19,546 nt of DNA from JBEKHI01 sp050012355 (GCA_050012355.1 JBEKHI010000120.1:1-19546), one strand, 5' to 3'. Numbered from the stretch's first letter, positions 5,772-13,393 are shown. Translations and numbers: made by a program. The notes: a model not told the origin generated them from the sequence alone.

Positions 5772-7391
5772 ATGGCGGACGTGTTTGACTATGTCATTGT
5801 TGGTGGCGGCAGCGCCGGATGCGTGCTCGCGGCGCGGCTGAGCCAGCAGTCCCGCGTCTTGCTGCTCGAGGCCGGATCCGACCCGAAGGGCGAGGACATG
5901 GTCATGATCCCGGCGGCCCTGACTCGGCTGTTCAAGACCCGGTTTGACTGGAACTACACGACCGTGCCGCAGTCCAACGCGGGCGGTCGGCGGGTGTACT
6001 GGCCGCGTGGCCGGGCGCTAGGCGGCTCGTCGGCGATCAACGCGATGATCTATATCCGGGGGAATCGTTTCGACTTTGATGGTTGGCGCGACATCTACGG
6101 GTGTGCCGGATGGGGCTACCGCGACCTGCTTCCGTACTTTCGCCGCGCCGAGGACAACGAACGCGGAGCTAGCGCCTACCACGGCACCGGGGGACCGCTT
6201 CCGGTGGCCGACGTCCGGCACCAGAGCGCGCAGACCCGCGCGTTCGTCGCGGCCGCCCGGTACCATGGCGTCCCGGAGAACGCCGACTTCAACGGCGCGC
6301 GGCAAGACGGGACGGGGTTCTACCAGGTCACCCAGCGCGGCGGCCGACGTGCATCGGCGGCCGACGCGTACCTGAAAGAGCGGGGGACCAACCTGGTGAT
6401 CGTCACCGAGGCCTTCGCGACCGGGCTGATCATCGAGGCTGGACGCGCCGTCGGGGTCAGCTATATGCGCGACGGTGAGCAGCGCACCGCGCGGGCCGAA
6501 GCCGAGGTGATCCTGGCGGCCGGTGCGATCAATACACCTCAGCTGCTGATGCTGTCCGGCATCGGTCCAGCGGACGAACTGCGCGACATCGGCATTGAGC
6601 CGGTCGTGGACATCCCGGCCGTCGGCGCCAACCTGATCGATCACCCCGCCGTGCCGTTGGTCTGGTCGACCCCCGGCGTGGGCGGGCTATGGGAGCACGG
6701 TGGCACCGCCGGGATCATTCGCTGGCAGCTCACCCACCGTGGCCCGCTGACCTCCAACGTCGCCGAGGCGGGCGGCTTCATCCGCTCGGACTCGTCACTG
6801 CCGGCTCCTGACCTGCAATGGCACGTGATCCCCGGACCGTATATGAACGAGGGGCTCACCGATCCGGTCCGCGAGGCCGTGTCGGTACTGGTCACCCTGG
6901 TCGATGTCCGAAGCAGGGGCCGGCTGCGCCTGACATCCCTCGATCCGCGACGCCACCCGGCGATTGACCCCGCGTACCTGAGCGATCCACGCGACGCGGC
7001 CGCTCTGTCCGAGGGGGTCAGGATCACCCGCGAGATCGCCGCGGCCCCGCCGCTCGCCGCCATCTGCACGGGCGAGATCGGAGTCCCCGTCACGGATGTG
7101 CGGCAGAACATCGTGACCCTCTACCACCCGGTCGGCACCTGCGCCATGGGCGGCGACAAACGCGGCACCGCCCGCAGCGTCGTCGACACGGAGCTCCGCG
7201 TCCGCGGCGTGGACGGATTGAGGATCGTCGACGCGTCCGTGATGCCCTCGGTGCCGCGCGGCAACACGAACGCGCCGGTCATCGCGATCGCCGAACGCGC
7301 GGCCGATCTCATCGCGGGCCGCGCACCGCTTGCCCCGGCCGATCCGGCCGATCCCGCGGACCACCTAGCGCTGGCCGGCGGCCATAACTAA
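5772..7391 (+). CDS. GMC family FAD-dependent oxidoreductase (choline/alcohol dehydrogenase-like)
   Basis: This is a flavoenzyme that oxidises an alcohol to an aldehyde with bound FAD. The ATG at 5772 is preferred because GGAGG lies 5 nt upstream and MADVFDYVIVGGGSAGCVLA starts directly with the FAD-binding beta strand; the open frame extends further upstream only as Pro/Arg-rich low complexity. The product is 539 residues, normal for the family. Motifs: VGGGSAG dinucleotide fold near the N-terminus, LLLEAGSD (FAD ribose contact), GRALGGSSAINAMIYIRGN (GMC signature 1), AAGAINTPQLLMLSGIGP (signature 2), and the catalytic pair His452 (YHPVGTCAMG) and Asn500 (PRGNTNAP). The substrate cannot be read from sequence. 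It is convergent with the aldehyde dehydrogenase, overlapping by 27 bp, so the pair could act in series. Confidence 0.93.
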   Translation: MADVFDYVIVGGGSAGCVLAARLSQQSRVLLLEAGSDPKGEDMVMIPAALTRLFKTRFDWNYTTVPQSNAGGRRVYWPRGRALGGSSAINAMIYIRGNRFDFDGWRDIYGCAGWGYRDLLPYFRRAEDNERGASAYHGTGGPLPVADVRHQSAQTRAFVAAARYHGVPENADFNGARQDGTGFYQVTQRGGRRASAADAYLKERGTNLVIVTEAFATGLIIEAGRAVGVSYMRDGEQRTARAEAEVILAAGAINTPQLLMLSGIGPADELRDIGIEPVVDIPAVGANLIDHPAVPLVWSTPGVGGLWEHGGTAGIIRWQLTHRGPLTSNVAEAGGFIRSDSSLPAPDLQWHVIPGPYMNEGLTDPVREAVSVLVTLVDVRSRGRLRLTSLDPRRHPAIDPAYLSDPRDAAALSEGVRITREIAAAPPLAAICTGEIGVPVTDVRQNIVTLYHPVGTCAMGGDKRGTARSVVDTELRVRGVDGLRIVDASVMPSVPRGNTNAPVIAIAERAADLIAGRAPLAPADPADPADHLALAGGHN

Positions 7392-8927
7392 CCGGCGCCG
7401 GCGGTACTGCCTTCCGTGCAGCAGGGTGATAAGCCGGATAAGGCGGGTCATGTCCGAGGGAGAGCGGGAGAACGACATGCTGGTGATCAGCGGCCGCATC
7501 CGCTGGCGGGTCACCGATTTGGCCCGCGCGAACGCCCGCAACCCGTCCGCGCCATGAATTCGCCCGAACCCGGACTCTCCTGCCCCTCCGAACGGCAATG
7601 ACGGCACCGCCGCGAACGTCAGCACCGAGTTGACGGAGGTCATGCCCGCCCGCAACGACCGCGCCGCCGCCAGCCCGGCGGCCCGCGACCGGGTGAATAC
7701 CGACGAGCCGAGCGCGTATCCGGACTCGTTGGCCAGCCGGACGCCCTCGGACAGCGAGGACACCGGCGTTACGGTCAGAACCGGCCCGAACGTCTCCTCG
7801 CGCACCGCCGCCGACGTCTCTGGAGTGTCCAGCAGGATCACCGGGTCGACATACGGCGGCCGCACCGACGACGGCCCGCCTACGTCGGCCCGCCCGCCGG
7901 AGTCGATCGCGTCCGAGATGTGCCGCGAGATCACCGACGCCTGCGACGCCAGCGTCATCGGGCCGTAAGACGCACCGGGGTCGTCGCCCGGCCGCAAGGT
8001 AGCGACCTTATCGCGAAGTTTTTCGACAAAGCTATTATAAACTGAGGCGTGGACGTAGACCCGCTCGATTCCGATGCAGGTCTGCCCAGCGTTGGACATC
8101 CCGCCCCACGCGGCCCCGTCGACGGCGGCATCCAGGTCGGCGTCAGAGTCGACGATGAGGGCGTCCTTGCCGCCGCATTCGGCGAGCACGGGTGTGAGTT
8201 TGGCCGCGGCGGCCGCCATGACCTTGCGAGCGGTTCCCGGTGATCCGGTGAACGCGATCTTGTCGACGTCCGAACGCGCCAGCGCGTCCCCAGTGGACCC
8301 GTTACCGGTGATGAGCTGCAGGACGGCGCCGGCCTTGTCCGCCGGGTCGCCGAACGCCTCGGTCAATACCTCGGTGAACGACGAGACCACCCACGAGCCG
8401 ACCGCCGGGGTGAGCTCGCTTGGCTTGAAAACCACCGCGTTGCCGGCCGCGAGAGCGTACGCGACCGACCCCATCGGGGTAAACAGCGGGTAGTTCCACG
8501 GCCCGATCACGCCGATCACGCCGAGCGGCTCATACGACAAACTGCTGGCCTGGTTGATCATCGCGATACCGCTGGGCACCCGGTGGGGCTCCAGCACTCG
8601 CTGCGCGTGCCGCGCCGCCCAGTCCAGGTGCACGACGGTCAGCACGACCTCGAGGGTGGCGTCCTCGACCGGCTTGCCGCCCTCGTCGTGCATGAGCTGA
8701 GCGAGTCGCTCCATGTATCGTGTGATGTGCGATTTCCAGGCAAGCAGCCGAATTCGGCGCTCTCGCCAGGGCAACCCCGCCCACCAGGCGGCGCCCTCGC
8801 GTGCCCGCGCTACGGCCTCGTTGACCTCTTTCTCGCCCTGTATCGGGAAAGTGGCAACGATCGCGCCGGTCGCGGGATTGACCGATTCGAAGGTCAGAGC
8901 TCCATCAGCCGTTGATGGCACTGTCAT
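7365..8927 (-). CDS. NAD(P)-dependent aldehyde dehydrogenase
   Basis: The enzyme oxidises an aldehyde to the carboxylic acid. The 520-residue product has the canonical motifs in order: VIGPWNYPLFTP with Asn145, FKPSE with Lys168 (cofactor), AFTGSPGTARKV (coenzyme loop, about 225-236), LAECGGKDALIV with the general base Glu250, and NAGQTC with the catalytic Cys284. The C-terminus after about residue 465 is basic and Met/Arg/Leu-rich. This resembles the tail of long-chain or succinate-semialdehyde type enzymes, but the substrate is undetermined. The ATG at 8927 gives a normal N-terminus. The stop lies inside the end of the convergent GMC oxidoreductase. The 5' side is divergent from the RibD-like gene across about 63 bp, which must hold both promoters. 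Confidence 0.93.
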   Translation of the reverse strand: MTVPSTADGALTFESVNPATGAIVATFPIQGEKEVNEAVARAREGAAWWAGLPWRERRIRLLAWKSHITRYMERLAQLMHDEGGKPVEDATLEVVLTVVHLDWAARHAQRVLEPHRVPSGIAMINQASSLSYEPLGVIGVIGPWNYPLFTPMGSVAYALAAGNAVVFKPSELTPAVGSWVVSSFTEVLTEAFGDPADKAGAVLQLITGNGSTGDALARSDVDKIAFTGSPGTARKVMAAAAAKLTPVLAECGGKDALIVDSDADLDAAVDGAAWGGMSNAGQTCIGIERVYVHASVYNSFVEKLRDKVATLRPGDDPGASYGPMTLASQASVISRHISDAIDSGGRADVGGPSSVRPPYVDPVILLDTPETSAAVREETFGPVLTVTPVSSLSEGVRLANESGYALGSSVFTRSRAAGLAAARSLRAGMTSVNSVLTFAAVPSLPFGGAGESGFGRIHGADGLRAFARAKSVTRQRMRPLITSMSFSRSPSDMTRLIRLITLLHGRQYRRRRLVMAAGQR

Positions 8928-8977
8928 GCGCCCAGTAAATCACCTAAAGCTACCGATGGGTAAGGGATGTCCGCCCC

Positions 8978-8983
8978 TAGACT
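8978..8983 (+). promoter_or_regulatory. Candidate leaderless -10 element for the RibD-like gene
   Basis: TAGACT is followed by GAAGCCT and then GTG at 8991. A TANNNT hexamer 7 nt from a start codon suggests a leaderless message, and favours this GTG over the ATG at 8967, which has no spaced Shine-Dalgarno. No clear -35 is visible. Confidence 0.35.
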
Positions 8984-8990
8984 GAAGCCT

Positions 8991-10109
8991 GTGCCCGCAC
9001 CGTACACGCTGGTAAGTTGCGCCATCTCTGCCGATGGCTGCCTGGACGACAGCTCTCCGGAACGTCTGATCCTGTCTGGCCCCGAGGACCTGGACGCGGT
9101 GGATGAGCTGCGGTCTACCGTCGACGCTATCCTCGTCGGCGCTGGCACGGTCCGGGCCGACAATCCCCATCTGCTGATCCGCGACCCGAGCCGTCAGAAG
9201 GCCCGTATGGCCCGCGGGCTCTCCCCGCATCCGCGTCGGGTTACCCTCACCGTGACCGAGGACCTAGACCCTGGCGCGCACATCTTCACCGGTCCTGGTG
9301 GCCCGGCGCTGGTCTACTGCCCGCCGTCAGTCGCACCCCGGCTGCGGGTCAAGTACGGGGATCGCGCCGAGGTGGCTGGGCTTGGCCATCCGCTGACCCT
9401 CCGCACCATTCTTCACGATCTAGCAGAACGTGGCGTGGCGCGGCTGCTGATCGAAGGCGGTGCCCAGGTGCTCGCCGAGACACTGCAGGCGGATCTCGCC
9501 GACGAACTGCGTCTCGCGGTGGCGCCGTTCTTCGTGGGTGATCCGGGAGCGCCCAGGTTCGCCCCGCCGGCCAGCTACCGGCAGGGACCGGACAACCCCA
9601 TGACCCTGGCGGACGCTCGGCGTCTCGGCAGCGTGACCGTCTCCAGGTACCTGCTCGGTCCTGGTGGCCCCGACCGCCGGTTCCTTGCCTGGGCGGTGGA
9701 ACTGTCTCGGCTCTGCCCGCCGTCGGAGACCGCGTTCTCGGTCGGCGCGGTCATCGTCTCCGCCGATGGCGAGGTCTTGTCCACCGGCTACTCCCGGGAG
9801 CAGCAGCTGCACGACCACGCCGAGGAGGTCGCGCTCAGAAAGCTCGGTGTGGACCCTGACCCCCGGCTGCGTAGCGCCACCATGTATAGCTCGCTGGTTC
9901 CGTGCGGCACCCGCAAGTCCCGCCCGGTCACCTGTGTGGAGCACATCCTGGCGGCGGGCATCCCGCGCGTCGTCTACGCCTGGGATGAGCCACCGCTGTT
10001 CGCCCCCGGCGACGGCGCTGACAAGCTCCGCGCGGCCGGCGTCGAGGTCATCCAGATCCCAGACCTGGCCCCCCGCGCCGAAGCCATCAACTCCCGCCTG
10101 CTCGGCTAA
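8991..10109 (+). CDS. RibD-like bifunctional protein: pyrimidine reductase domain then deaminase domain
   Basis: Two riboflavin-pathway type domains are fused. Residues 1-222 match the RibD C-terminal/dihydrofolate reductase-like fold: YTLVSCAISADGCLDD, AILVGAGTVRADNPHLLIRD (NADPH site and substrate loop) and LLIEGGAQVLAE. Residues about 230-365 are a zinc cytidine/pyrimidine deaminase: HAE (His276, Glu278) and a PC...C motif with Cys305 and Cys315. Canonical RibD has deaminase first and reductase second, so the order is reversed here. The spacing between the two Cys (9 residues) is one longer than in the typical RibD PCSHTGRTPPC. It may act on a riboflavin precursor or a related pyrimidine. 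No other rib gene is in the window. An ATG at 8967 would add 8 residues. Family assignment is firm; the exact reaction is not. Confidence 0.88.
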   Translation: MPAPYTLVSCAISADGCLDDSSPERLILSGPEDLDAVDELRSTVDAILVGAGTVRADNPHLLIRDPSRQKARMARGLSPHPRRVTLTVTEDLDPGAHIFTGPGGPALVYCPPSVAPRLRVKYGDRAEVAGLGHPLTLRTILHDLAERGVARLLIEGGAQVLAETLQADLADELRLAVAPFFVGDPGAPRFAPPASYRQGPDNPMTLADARRLGSVTVSRYLLGPGGPDRRFLAWAVELSRLCPPSETAFSVGAVIVSADGEVLSTGYSREQQLHDHAEEVALRKLGVDPDPRLRSATMYSSLVPCGTRKSRPVTCVEHILAAGIPRVVYAWDEPPLFAPGDGADKLRAAGVEVIQIPDLAPRAEAINSRLLG

Positions 10110-10129
10110 CCGTCCGTTCGCCCCCCGGG

Positions 10130-10173
10130 CGATGTGACAGCGACCGGGCTCTATGCCGGTCGATGTCACATCG
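10130..10173. terminator. Inverted repeat between convergent genes, probable bidirectional terminator
   Basis: Arms 10130-10147 and 10156-10173 pair over 18 positions with one mismatch (CGATGTGACAGCGACCGG against its complement) around an 8-nt loop. It lies 20 bp after the RibD-like stop and 36 bp before the nucS stop on the other strand. No T-run follows. A partial third copy (ATCGACCGGGCT) follows at 10186-10197. The placement fits a hairpin ending transcription from both sides. Confidence 0.6.
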
Positions 10174-10208
10174 ACAGGGCTGGAAATCGACCGGGCTAGA
10201 AGACGCGG

Positions 10209-10865
10209 CTAGAACAGGACGTCGGTCCGCTCGATGCCCCGCATCGCGTCGTAGTCCAGCACCAGGCAGCGGATACCGCGGTCTTCGGCTAGCACGCGGG
10301 CCTGCGGCTTGATCTCCTGCGCGGCGAATACGCCCTGCACCGGTGCCAGCAGCGGGTCGCGGTTCAGCAGGTCCAGGTACCTGGTGAGCTGCTCCACTCC
10401 GTCGATCTCGCCGCGTCGCTTTATCTCGATGGCCACCGACTCCCCGTCGGAGTCGCGGCACATGATGTCGACCGGTCCGATCGGGGTCGGGAACTCGCGC
10501 CGCACCAGTCGCCAGCCGTCGCCGAGCAGATGAAGCTGCGCGGCGAGCAGTTCCTGCAGGTGCGACTCGACGCCGTCCTTGATCAGGCCGGGATCGACGC
10601 CCAACGTGACCGAGGTGTCGCTGACGACCTCCTCGAGGGTGATCAAGAGCGTCTCACCGGCCTTGTTGGTGACGGTCCAGACGCCTTCGCCTTCGGCGAG
10701 CCGGCAAGGCGGTGACATCCAGTTCAGCGGCTTGTATGAGCCGCCGTCTGAGTGAACGAGCACCGAGCCGTCAGCTTTGACGATGAGCAGCCGGAGGGCG
10801 CTGGGAAGGTGAGCGGTGAGCCTGCCGACGTAGTCGACGGTGCACCGGGCGATGACGAGCCGCAC
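10209..10865 (-). CDS. nucS: NucS/EndoMS mismatch-specific endonuclease
   Basis: NucS cuts both strands at mismatches and replaces MutS/MutL in non-canonical mismatch repair of actinobacteria and archaea. From the GTG at 10865 the product is 218 residues and begins VRLVIARCTVDYVGRLTAHL, the usual N-terminus; a GTG at 10877 would add four residues without homology support. The N-terminal half is the DNA-binding/dimerisation domain. The C-terminal half is a RecB-like nuclease with Asp133 (GPVDIMCR), Glu147 and Lys149 (VAIEIKRRGE) as the metal site, then QLTRYLDLL. The protein ends in DVLF, a short hydrophobic tail like those proposed to bind the beta clamp. It is convergent with the RibD-like gene, divergent from a small zinc protein, and has a candidate leaderless promoter. 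Confidence 0.95.
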   Translation of the reverse strand: MRLVIARCTVDYVGRLTAHLPSALRLLIVKADGSVLVHSDGGSYKPLNWMSPPCRLAEGEGVWTVTNKAGETLLITLEEVVSDTSVTLGVDPGLIKDGVESHLQELLAAQLHLLGDGWRLVRREFPTPIGPVDIMCRDSDGESVAIEIKRRGEIDGVEQLTRYLDLLNRDPLLAPVQGVFAAQEIKPQARVLAEDRGIRCLVLDYDAMRGIERTDVLF

Positions 10866-10873
10866 GGGAAGTA

Positions 10874-10883
10874 ACACTATCGT
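10874..10883. promoter_or_regulatory. Overlapping divergent -10 elements between nucS and the zinc-protein gene
   Basis: Forward TATCGT (10878-10883) is followed by 8 nt and the GTG at 10892. On the minus strand TAGTGT (10879-10874) is followed by 8 nt and the nucS GTG at 10865. The two hexamers share 2 bp. The intergenic gap is only 26 bp, so both genes would be leaderless and the two polymerases would compete for one site. Confidence 0.45.
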
Positions 10884-10891
10884 GAAGAGTT

Positions 10892-11167
10892 GTGAGCCCG
10901 CGAAAGGTACGCAGGGACCGCCCCGCCGGTCCGCGTGCTCCGTTGGGCCCAGAACGTATCGAACAGTGGCCAGACGATGACTGGGTGGTACGCCCGGTAC
11001 CTGGTGCCGCGGCGACCAAGATGTACCGCTGCCCCGGCTGTGACCAGGAGATAGTGCCAGGTACCGCTCATGTCGTCGTCTGGCCGACGCGGCCGTCCGG
11101 AGTGGCGGAGCGACGGCACTGGCACACCGCCTGCTGGCGTAACCGGCTGCGCCGTCGCACCAGATAG
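10892..11167 (+). CDS. Small zinc-ribbon-like protein, conserved next to nucS
   Basis: The function is not known. The 91-residue product starts at GTG 10892 with a basic, Pro-rich N-terminus. The folded part has CPGC (Cys47, Cys50) and HWHTAC (His78, Cys81), a CxxC...HxxC arrangement expected to bind one zinc, with WVVRPVPGAA before it and HVVVWPTRPSGVAERR between. I recognise similar short proteins beside nucS in Streptomyces, often labelled 'ATP/GTP-binding protein', a label I see nothing here to support. It is 21 bp upstream of the alpha/beta hydrolase gene on the same strand, probably one transcript, and divergent from nucS across 26 bp. Confidence 0.8.
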   Translation: MSPRKVRRDRPAGPRAPLGPERIEQWPDDDWVVRPVPGAAATKMYRCPGCDQEIVPGTAHVVVWPTRPSGVAERRHWHTACWRNRLRRRTR

Positions 11168-11188
11168 CGTCGCTGACAGGGAGAACTC

Positions 11189-11902
11189 GTGACCGAAATC
11201 AAGGCCTCTACCGTGCTGCCCGCCCGCCGCAGCGATATTGAACTGCACACGCGGGATGGGCTGACCCTCGTCGGCGAGCTAGCGCTCCCGGCCGAGCGCG
11301 AGCCGGACGCGACGCTGATCTGCCTGCATCCGCTGCCGACCCAGGGCGGGATGATGGACAGCCACGTGATGCGCAAGGCGTCCTACCGGCTGCCCGCGCT
11401 AGCGAACATCGCCGTGCTCCGGTTCAATACCCGGGGCACCACCTCGGACCGTGGCACCAGCGAGGGCACGTTCGATGATGGGGAGGCGGAGCGGTTCGAC
11501 CTAGCCGCCGCGGTGGACTTCGCCGCCGGCCAGGGCCTGCCGGCGCTGTGGCTGCTCGGCTGGTCGTTCGGCACCGAGGTCGCGCTTAAGTGGGGTGAGA
11601 CGGATCCGCGGATCGCGGGCGCGGTCCTGCTGTCACCGGCGTTGAAGCGCGCCGGCGACGCCGACCTTGACCGGTGGGCGGCCTCGGGTAAGCCGCTGAC
11701 CGCCCTGGTCCCAGAGCTGGACGACTATCTGCGGCCCGACGAGGCTACCCAGCGGTTCGCCCGGGTGCCCAAGGCCACCGTAATCGGCGTGCACAACGCC
11801 AAGCACCTGTGGGTAGGCGAGCCGTACGTCCGGATCGTCCTGAATGAGATCGTCAGCGTAGTGAACCCGAGGATCCCGCTGCCGCTGCCAGTTGAGTTCT
11901 AA
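11189..11902 (+). CDS. Alpha/beta hydrolase
   Basis: This is a serine hydrolase of unknown substrate. The GTG at 11189 has AGGGAG 5 nt upstream. The 237-residue product shows LICLHPLPTQGG (oxyanion loop), VLRFNTRGTTSDRG, the nucleophile elbow GWSFG with Ser126, and HNAKHLW with the catalytic His206; Asp178 or Asp179 (PELDDYL) is a candidate acid. The pattern is like the small COG2945-type hydrolases. There is no signal peptide, so it is cytoplasmic. It follows the zinc-protein gene by 21 bp. Its TAA stop is embedded in the palindromic operator of the following toxin-antitoxin module, which indicates a tight insertion behind this gene. Confidence 0.88.
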   Translation: MTEIKASTVLPARRSDIELHTRDGLTLVGELALPAEREPDATLICLHPLPTQGGMMDSHVMRKASYRLPALANIAVLRFNTRGTTSDRGTSEGTFDDGEAERFDLAAAVDFAAGQGLPALWLLGWSFGTEVALKWGETDPRIAGAVLLSPALKRAGDADLDRWAASGKPLTALVPELDDYLRPDEATQRFARVPKATVIGVHNAKHLWVGEPYVRIVLNEIVSVVNPRIPLPLPVEF

Positions 11903-11918
11903 TAGACGATCTATTAGA
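11898..11918. promoter_or_regulatory. Palindromic operator of the toxin-antitoxin module
   Basis: TCTAATAGA (11898-11906) and TCTATTAGA (11910-11918) are perfect 9-bp inverted repeats around CGA. The right arm overlaps TAGAGT (11915-11920), a -10 candidate 7 nt before the ATG at 11928. An AT-rich palindrome over the promoter of an antitoxin gene with a ribbon-helix-helix-like domain is the expected layout for autorepression. The palindrome also contains the hydrolase stop codon (11900-11902). Confidence 0.7.
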
Positions 11919-11927
11919 GTGGCCGCT

Positions 11928-12224
11928 ATGAGCGGCTCAGGAGGCAACCCGGACGTCATGTGGTCGGTTGGCGAGGGCCCGACGATCACGGTAAGTGTCT
12001 CACTGCACAGGGGTACCGTCGAATGGATTCGCGAGCGCACCGGCAAGCGCGAATTCTCTGCGTACGTGGAGGAAGCATTGGAACGCAAGATCGCGTTCGA
12101 AAAGCTAGACGAACTCATCAAGGATTACACGGATGAGCATGGCGAGTTCACCGAGCAGGAACTCGCCGCTGCGCGCGCCTCGCTGTACGGTACGGCCGGT
12201 CCTGCCGAGGGGAGCGTCGCATGA
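11928..12224 (+). CDS. Antitoxin with ribbon-helix-helix-like N-terminal domain (VapB type)
   Basis: This is the antitoxin of a VapBC-like pair, predicted to bind the PIN toxin and the operator. From the ATG at 11928 it has 98 residues. Residues about 20-52 (PTITVSVSLHRGTVEWIRER then FSAYVEEALERK) have the strand-helix-helix pattern of ribbon-helix-helix proteins. The acidic C-terminal part (DELIKDYTDEHGEFTEQELA) would be the toxin-binding segment. An ATG at 11958 is an alternative start, but the AGGAGG at 11939-11944 is too far from it (13 nt). The -10-like TAGAGT favours 11928. The stop overlaps the toxin start in ATGA, so translation is coupled. I cannot name the exact antitoxin family. 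Confidence 0.85.
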   Translation: MSGSGGNPDVMWSVGEGPTITVSVSLHRGTVEWIRERTGKREFSAYVEEALERKIAFEKLDELIKDYTDEHGEFTEQELAAARASLYGTAGPAEGSVA

Positions 12225-12613
12225 TGGGGACGGTCGTGCTTGACAGCGAAGGGCTGTCCGCGATCGTCAATAAGGATCGTTGGGTCATGTCTCAGGTGAC
12301 GGTCGCTCGGCAGGATGGTATGCGGGTTATGACGAGCGCCGCGACTCTGGTAGAGGCACGCGATCCGAAGGTGAACCAGGCGCGTTTCGATTGGGCGGTC
12401 TCTCGGCTTGAGGTAATGCCGGTTACCGAAGACATCGCGCGTTCTGCGTCCCGGCTCCTGGCCGAGCGCGGGATGCACGGCCACCAGCACGCGATCGATG
12501 CCATGCTCGCGGCCACCGCGATCGAGGCCCCCGGCCCGCGGACCGTGTTCACGTCCGATCCCAAGGACATGAACAAGCTTTGCGGGAAGAGCGTACGGGT
12601 GGTGGGGATCTGA
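12221..12613 (+). CDS. PIN-domain toxin (VapC type ribonuclease)
   Basis: The toxin is predicted to cleave RNA with a metal-dependent PIN domain. The 130-residue length is typical for VapC. The acidic site is complete: Asp8 (VVLDSEGLS), Glu45 (TLVEAR), Asp93 (AIDAMLAATA) and Asp113 (TSDPKDM). The ATG at 12221 overlaps the antitoxin stop by 4 bp. Its own TGA stop shares one base with the ATG of the SDR gene (TGATG), so the SDR would be translated from the same message. Nothing suggests inactivation. Codon choice seems less GC-saturated than in the flanking hydrolase and SDR, which would fit acquisition, but I did not measure it. Confidence 0.9.
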   Translation: MMGTVVLDSEGLSAIVNKDRWVMSQVTVARQDGMRVMTSAATLVEARDPKVNQARFDWAVSRLEVMPVTEDIARSASRLLAERGMHGHQHAIDAMLAATAIEAPGPRTVFTSDPKDMNKLCGKSVRVVGI

Positions 12614-13371
12614 TGTTTTCCCTCGACGGCAAGAAGGCCCTGGTGACCGGTGCGTCGCGGGGGATCGGGCGGGTGATCGCCACCGCGTACGCCCAGGCGG
12701 GCGCCGACGTGGCGCTGGTGGCGCGGTCCGCGGACGGGCTTGAGGAGACCGCCAGCGCGGTCCGGGAGGCCGGGCAGCGTGCGGTGGTGATTCCCGCCGA
12801 CCTGCTGTCCCCTGAGGCCGCGCCGATGGCCGTCAGCGAAGCGGTTACCCAGCTTGGCGGGCTCGACATCGTGGTGAATAACGCCGGCGGCTCGAACTTC
12901 ATGGTTCCCGTAAGCGACCTGCGGCTGTCCGGCTGGGACAAGGTGCTGCGGCTGAACCTCGACGCCACCCTGCTGGTGTGCCAGGCGGCGGGCAAGTACC
13001 TGACCGCCCAGGGCTCCGGCTCCGTGATCAACATCGCCTCGGTCGCCGGGCTGGCGGCCGCGCCGTTTCTCGGCGCCTACGGAGTGGCCAAGGCCGGGGT
13101 GATCTCGCTGACGAAGACCCTCGCGGTGGAATGGGCCACGTCCGGCGTGCGGGTGAACGCGCTCTGCCCAGGCTGGACCGCCACCGACCTGAACAGCAAC
13201 CTCTGGGGCGCCCCCGATGGCGGCCAGGCCACCATCGCGGGAGTGCCGATGGCACGCTGGGGCCGGGCCGAGGAGATGGGCGGCCCCGCGATCTTCCTCG
13301 CCAGCGACGCCGCGTCCTACATGACCGGCCAGGTCCTCGTAATCGACGGCGGCCTCACCGCCACCGCATAA
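12613..13371 (+). CDS. Short-chain dehydrogenase/reductase (SDR)
   Basis: This is a classical SDR oxidoreductase using NAD(P)H. The 252-residue product has TGASRGIG (12-19), NNAGG (89-93), Asn115, the catalytic Ser143 (INIASVAG), Tyr156 and Lys160 (YGVAK), and CPGWTATDL, ending in DGGLTATA. The overall pattern is close to FabG/gluconate 5-dehydrogenase type members, but the substrate cannot be told. The ATG at 12613 shares one base with the toxin stop. An in-frame upstream start at 12580 would lie within the toxin gene and adds no homology. The Arg15 before GIG suggests NADPH preference. Transcription ends at a strong hairpin 23 bp downstream, facing the convergent coiled-coil gene. Confidence 0.92.
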   Translation: MFSLDGKKALVTGASRGIGRVIATAYAQAGADVALVARSADGLEETASAVREAGQRAVVIPADLLSPEAAPMAVSEAVTQLGGLDIVVNNAGGSNFMVPVSDLRLSGWDKVLRLNLDATLLVCQAAGKYLTAQGSGSVINIASVAGLAAAPFLGAYGVAKAGVISLTKTLAVEWATSGVRVNALCPGWTATDLNSNLWGAPDGGQATIAGVPMARWGRAEEMGGPAIFLASDAASYMTGQVLVIDGGLTATA

Positions 13372-13393
13372 TCCATCCGCCCTCAGAAACGCG

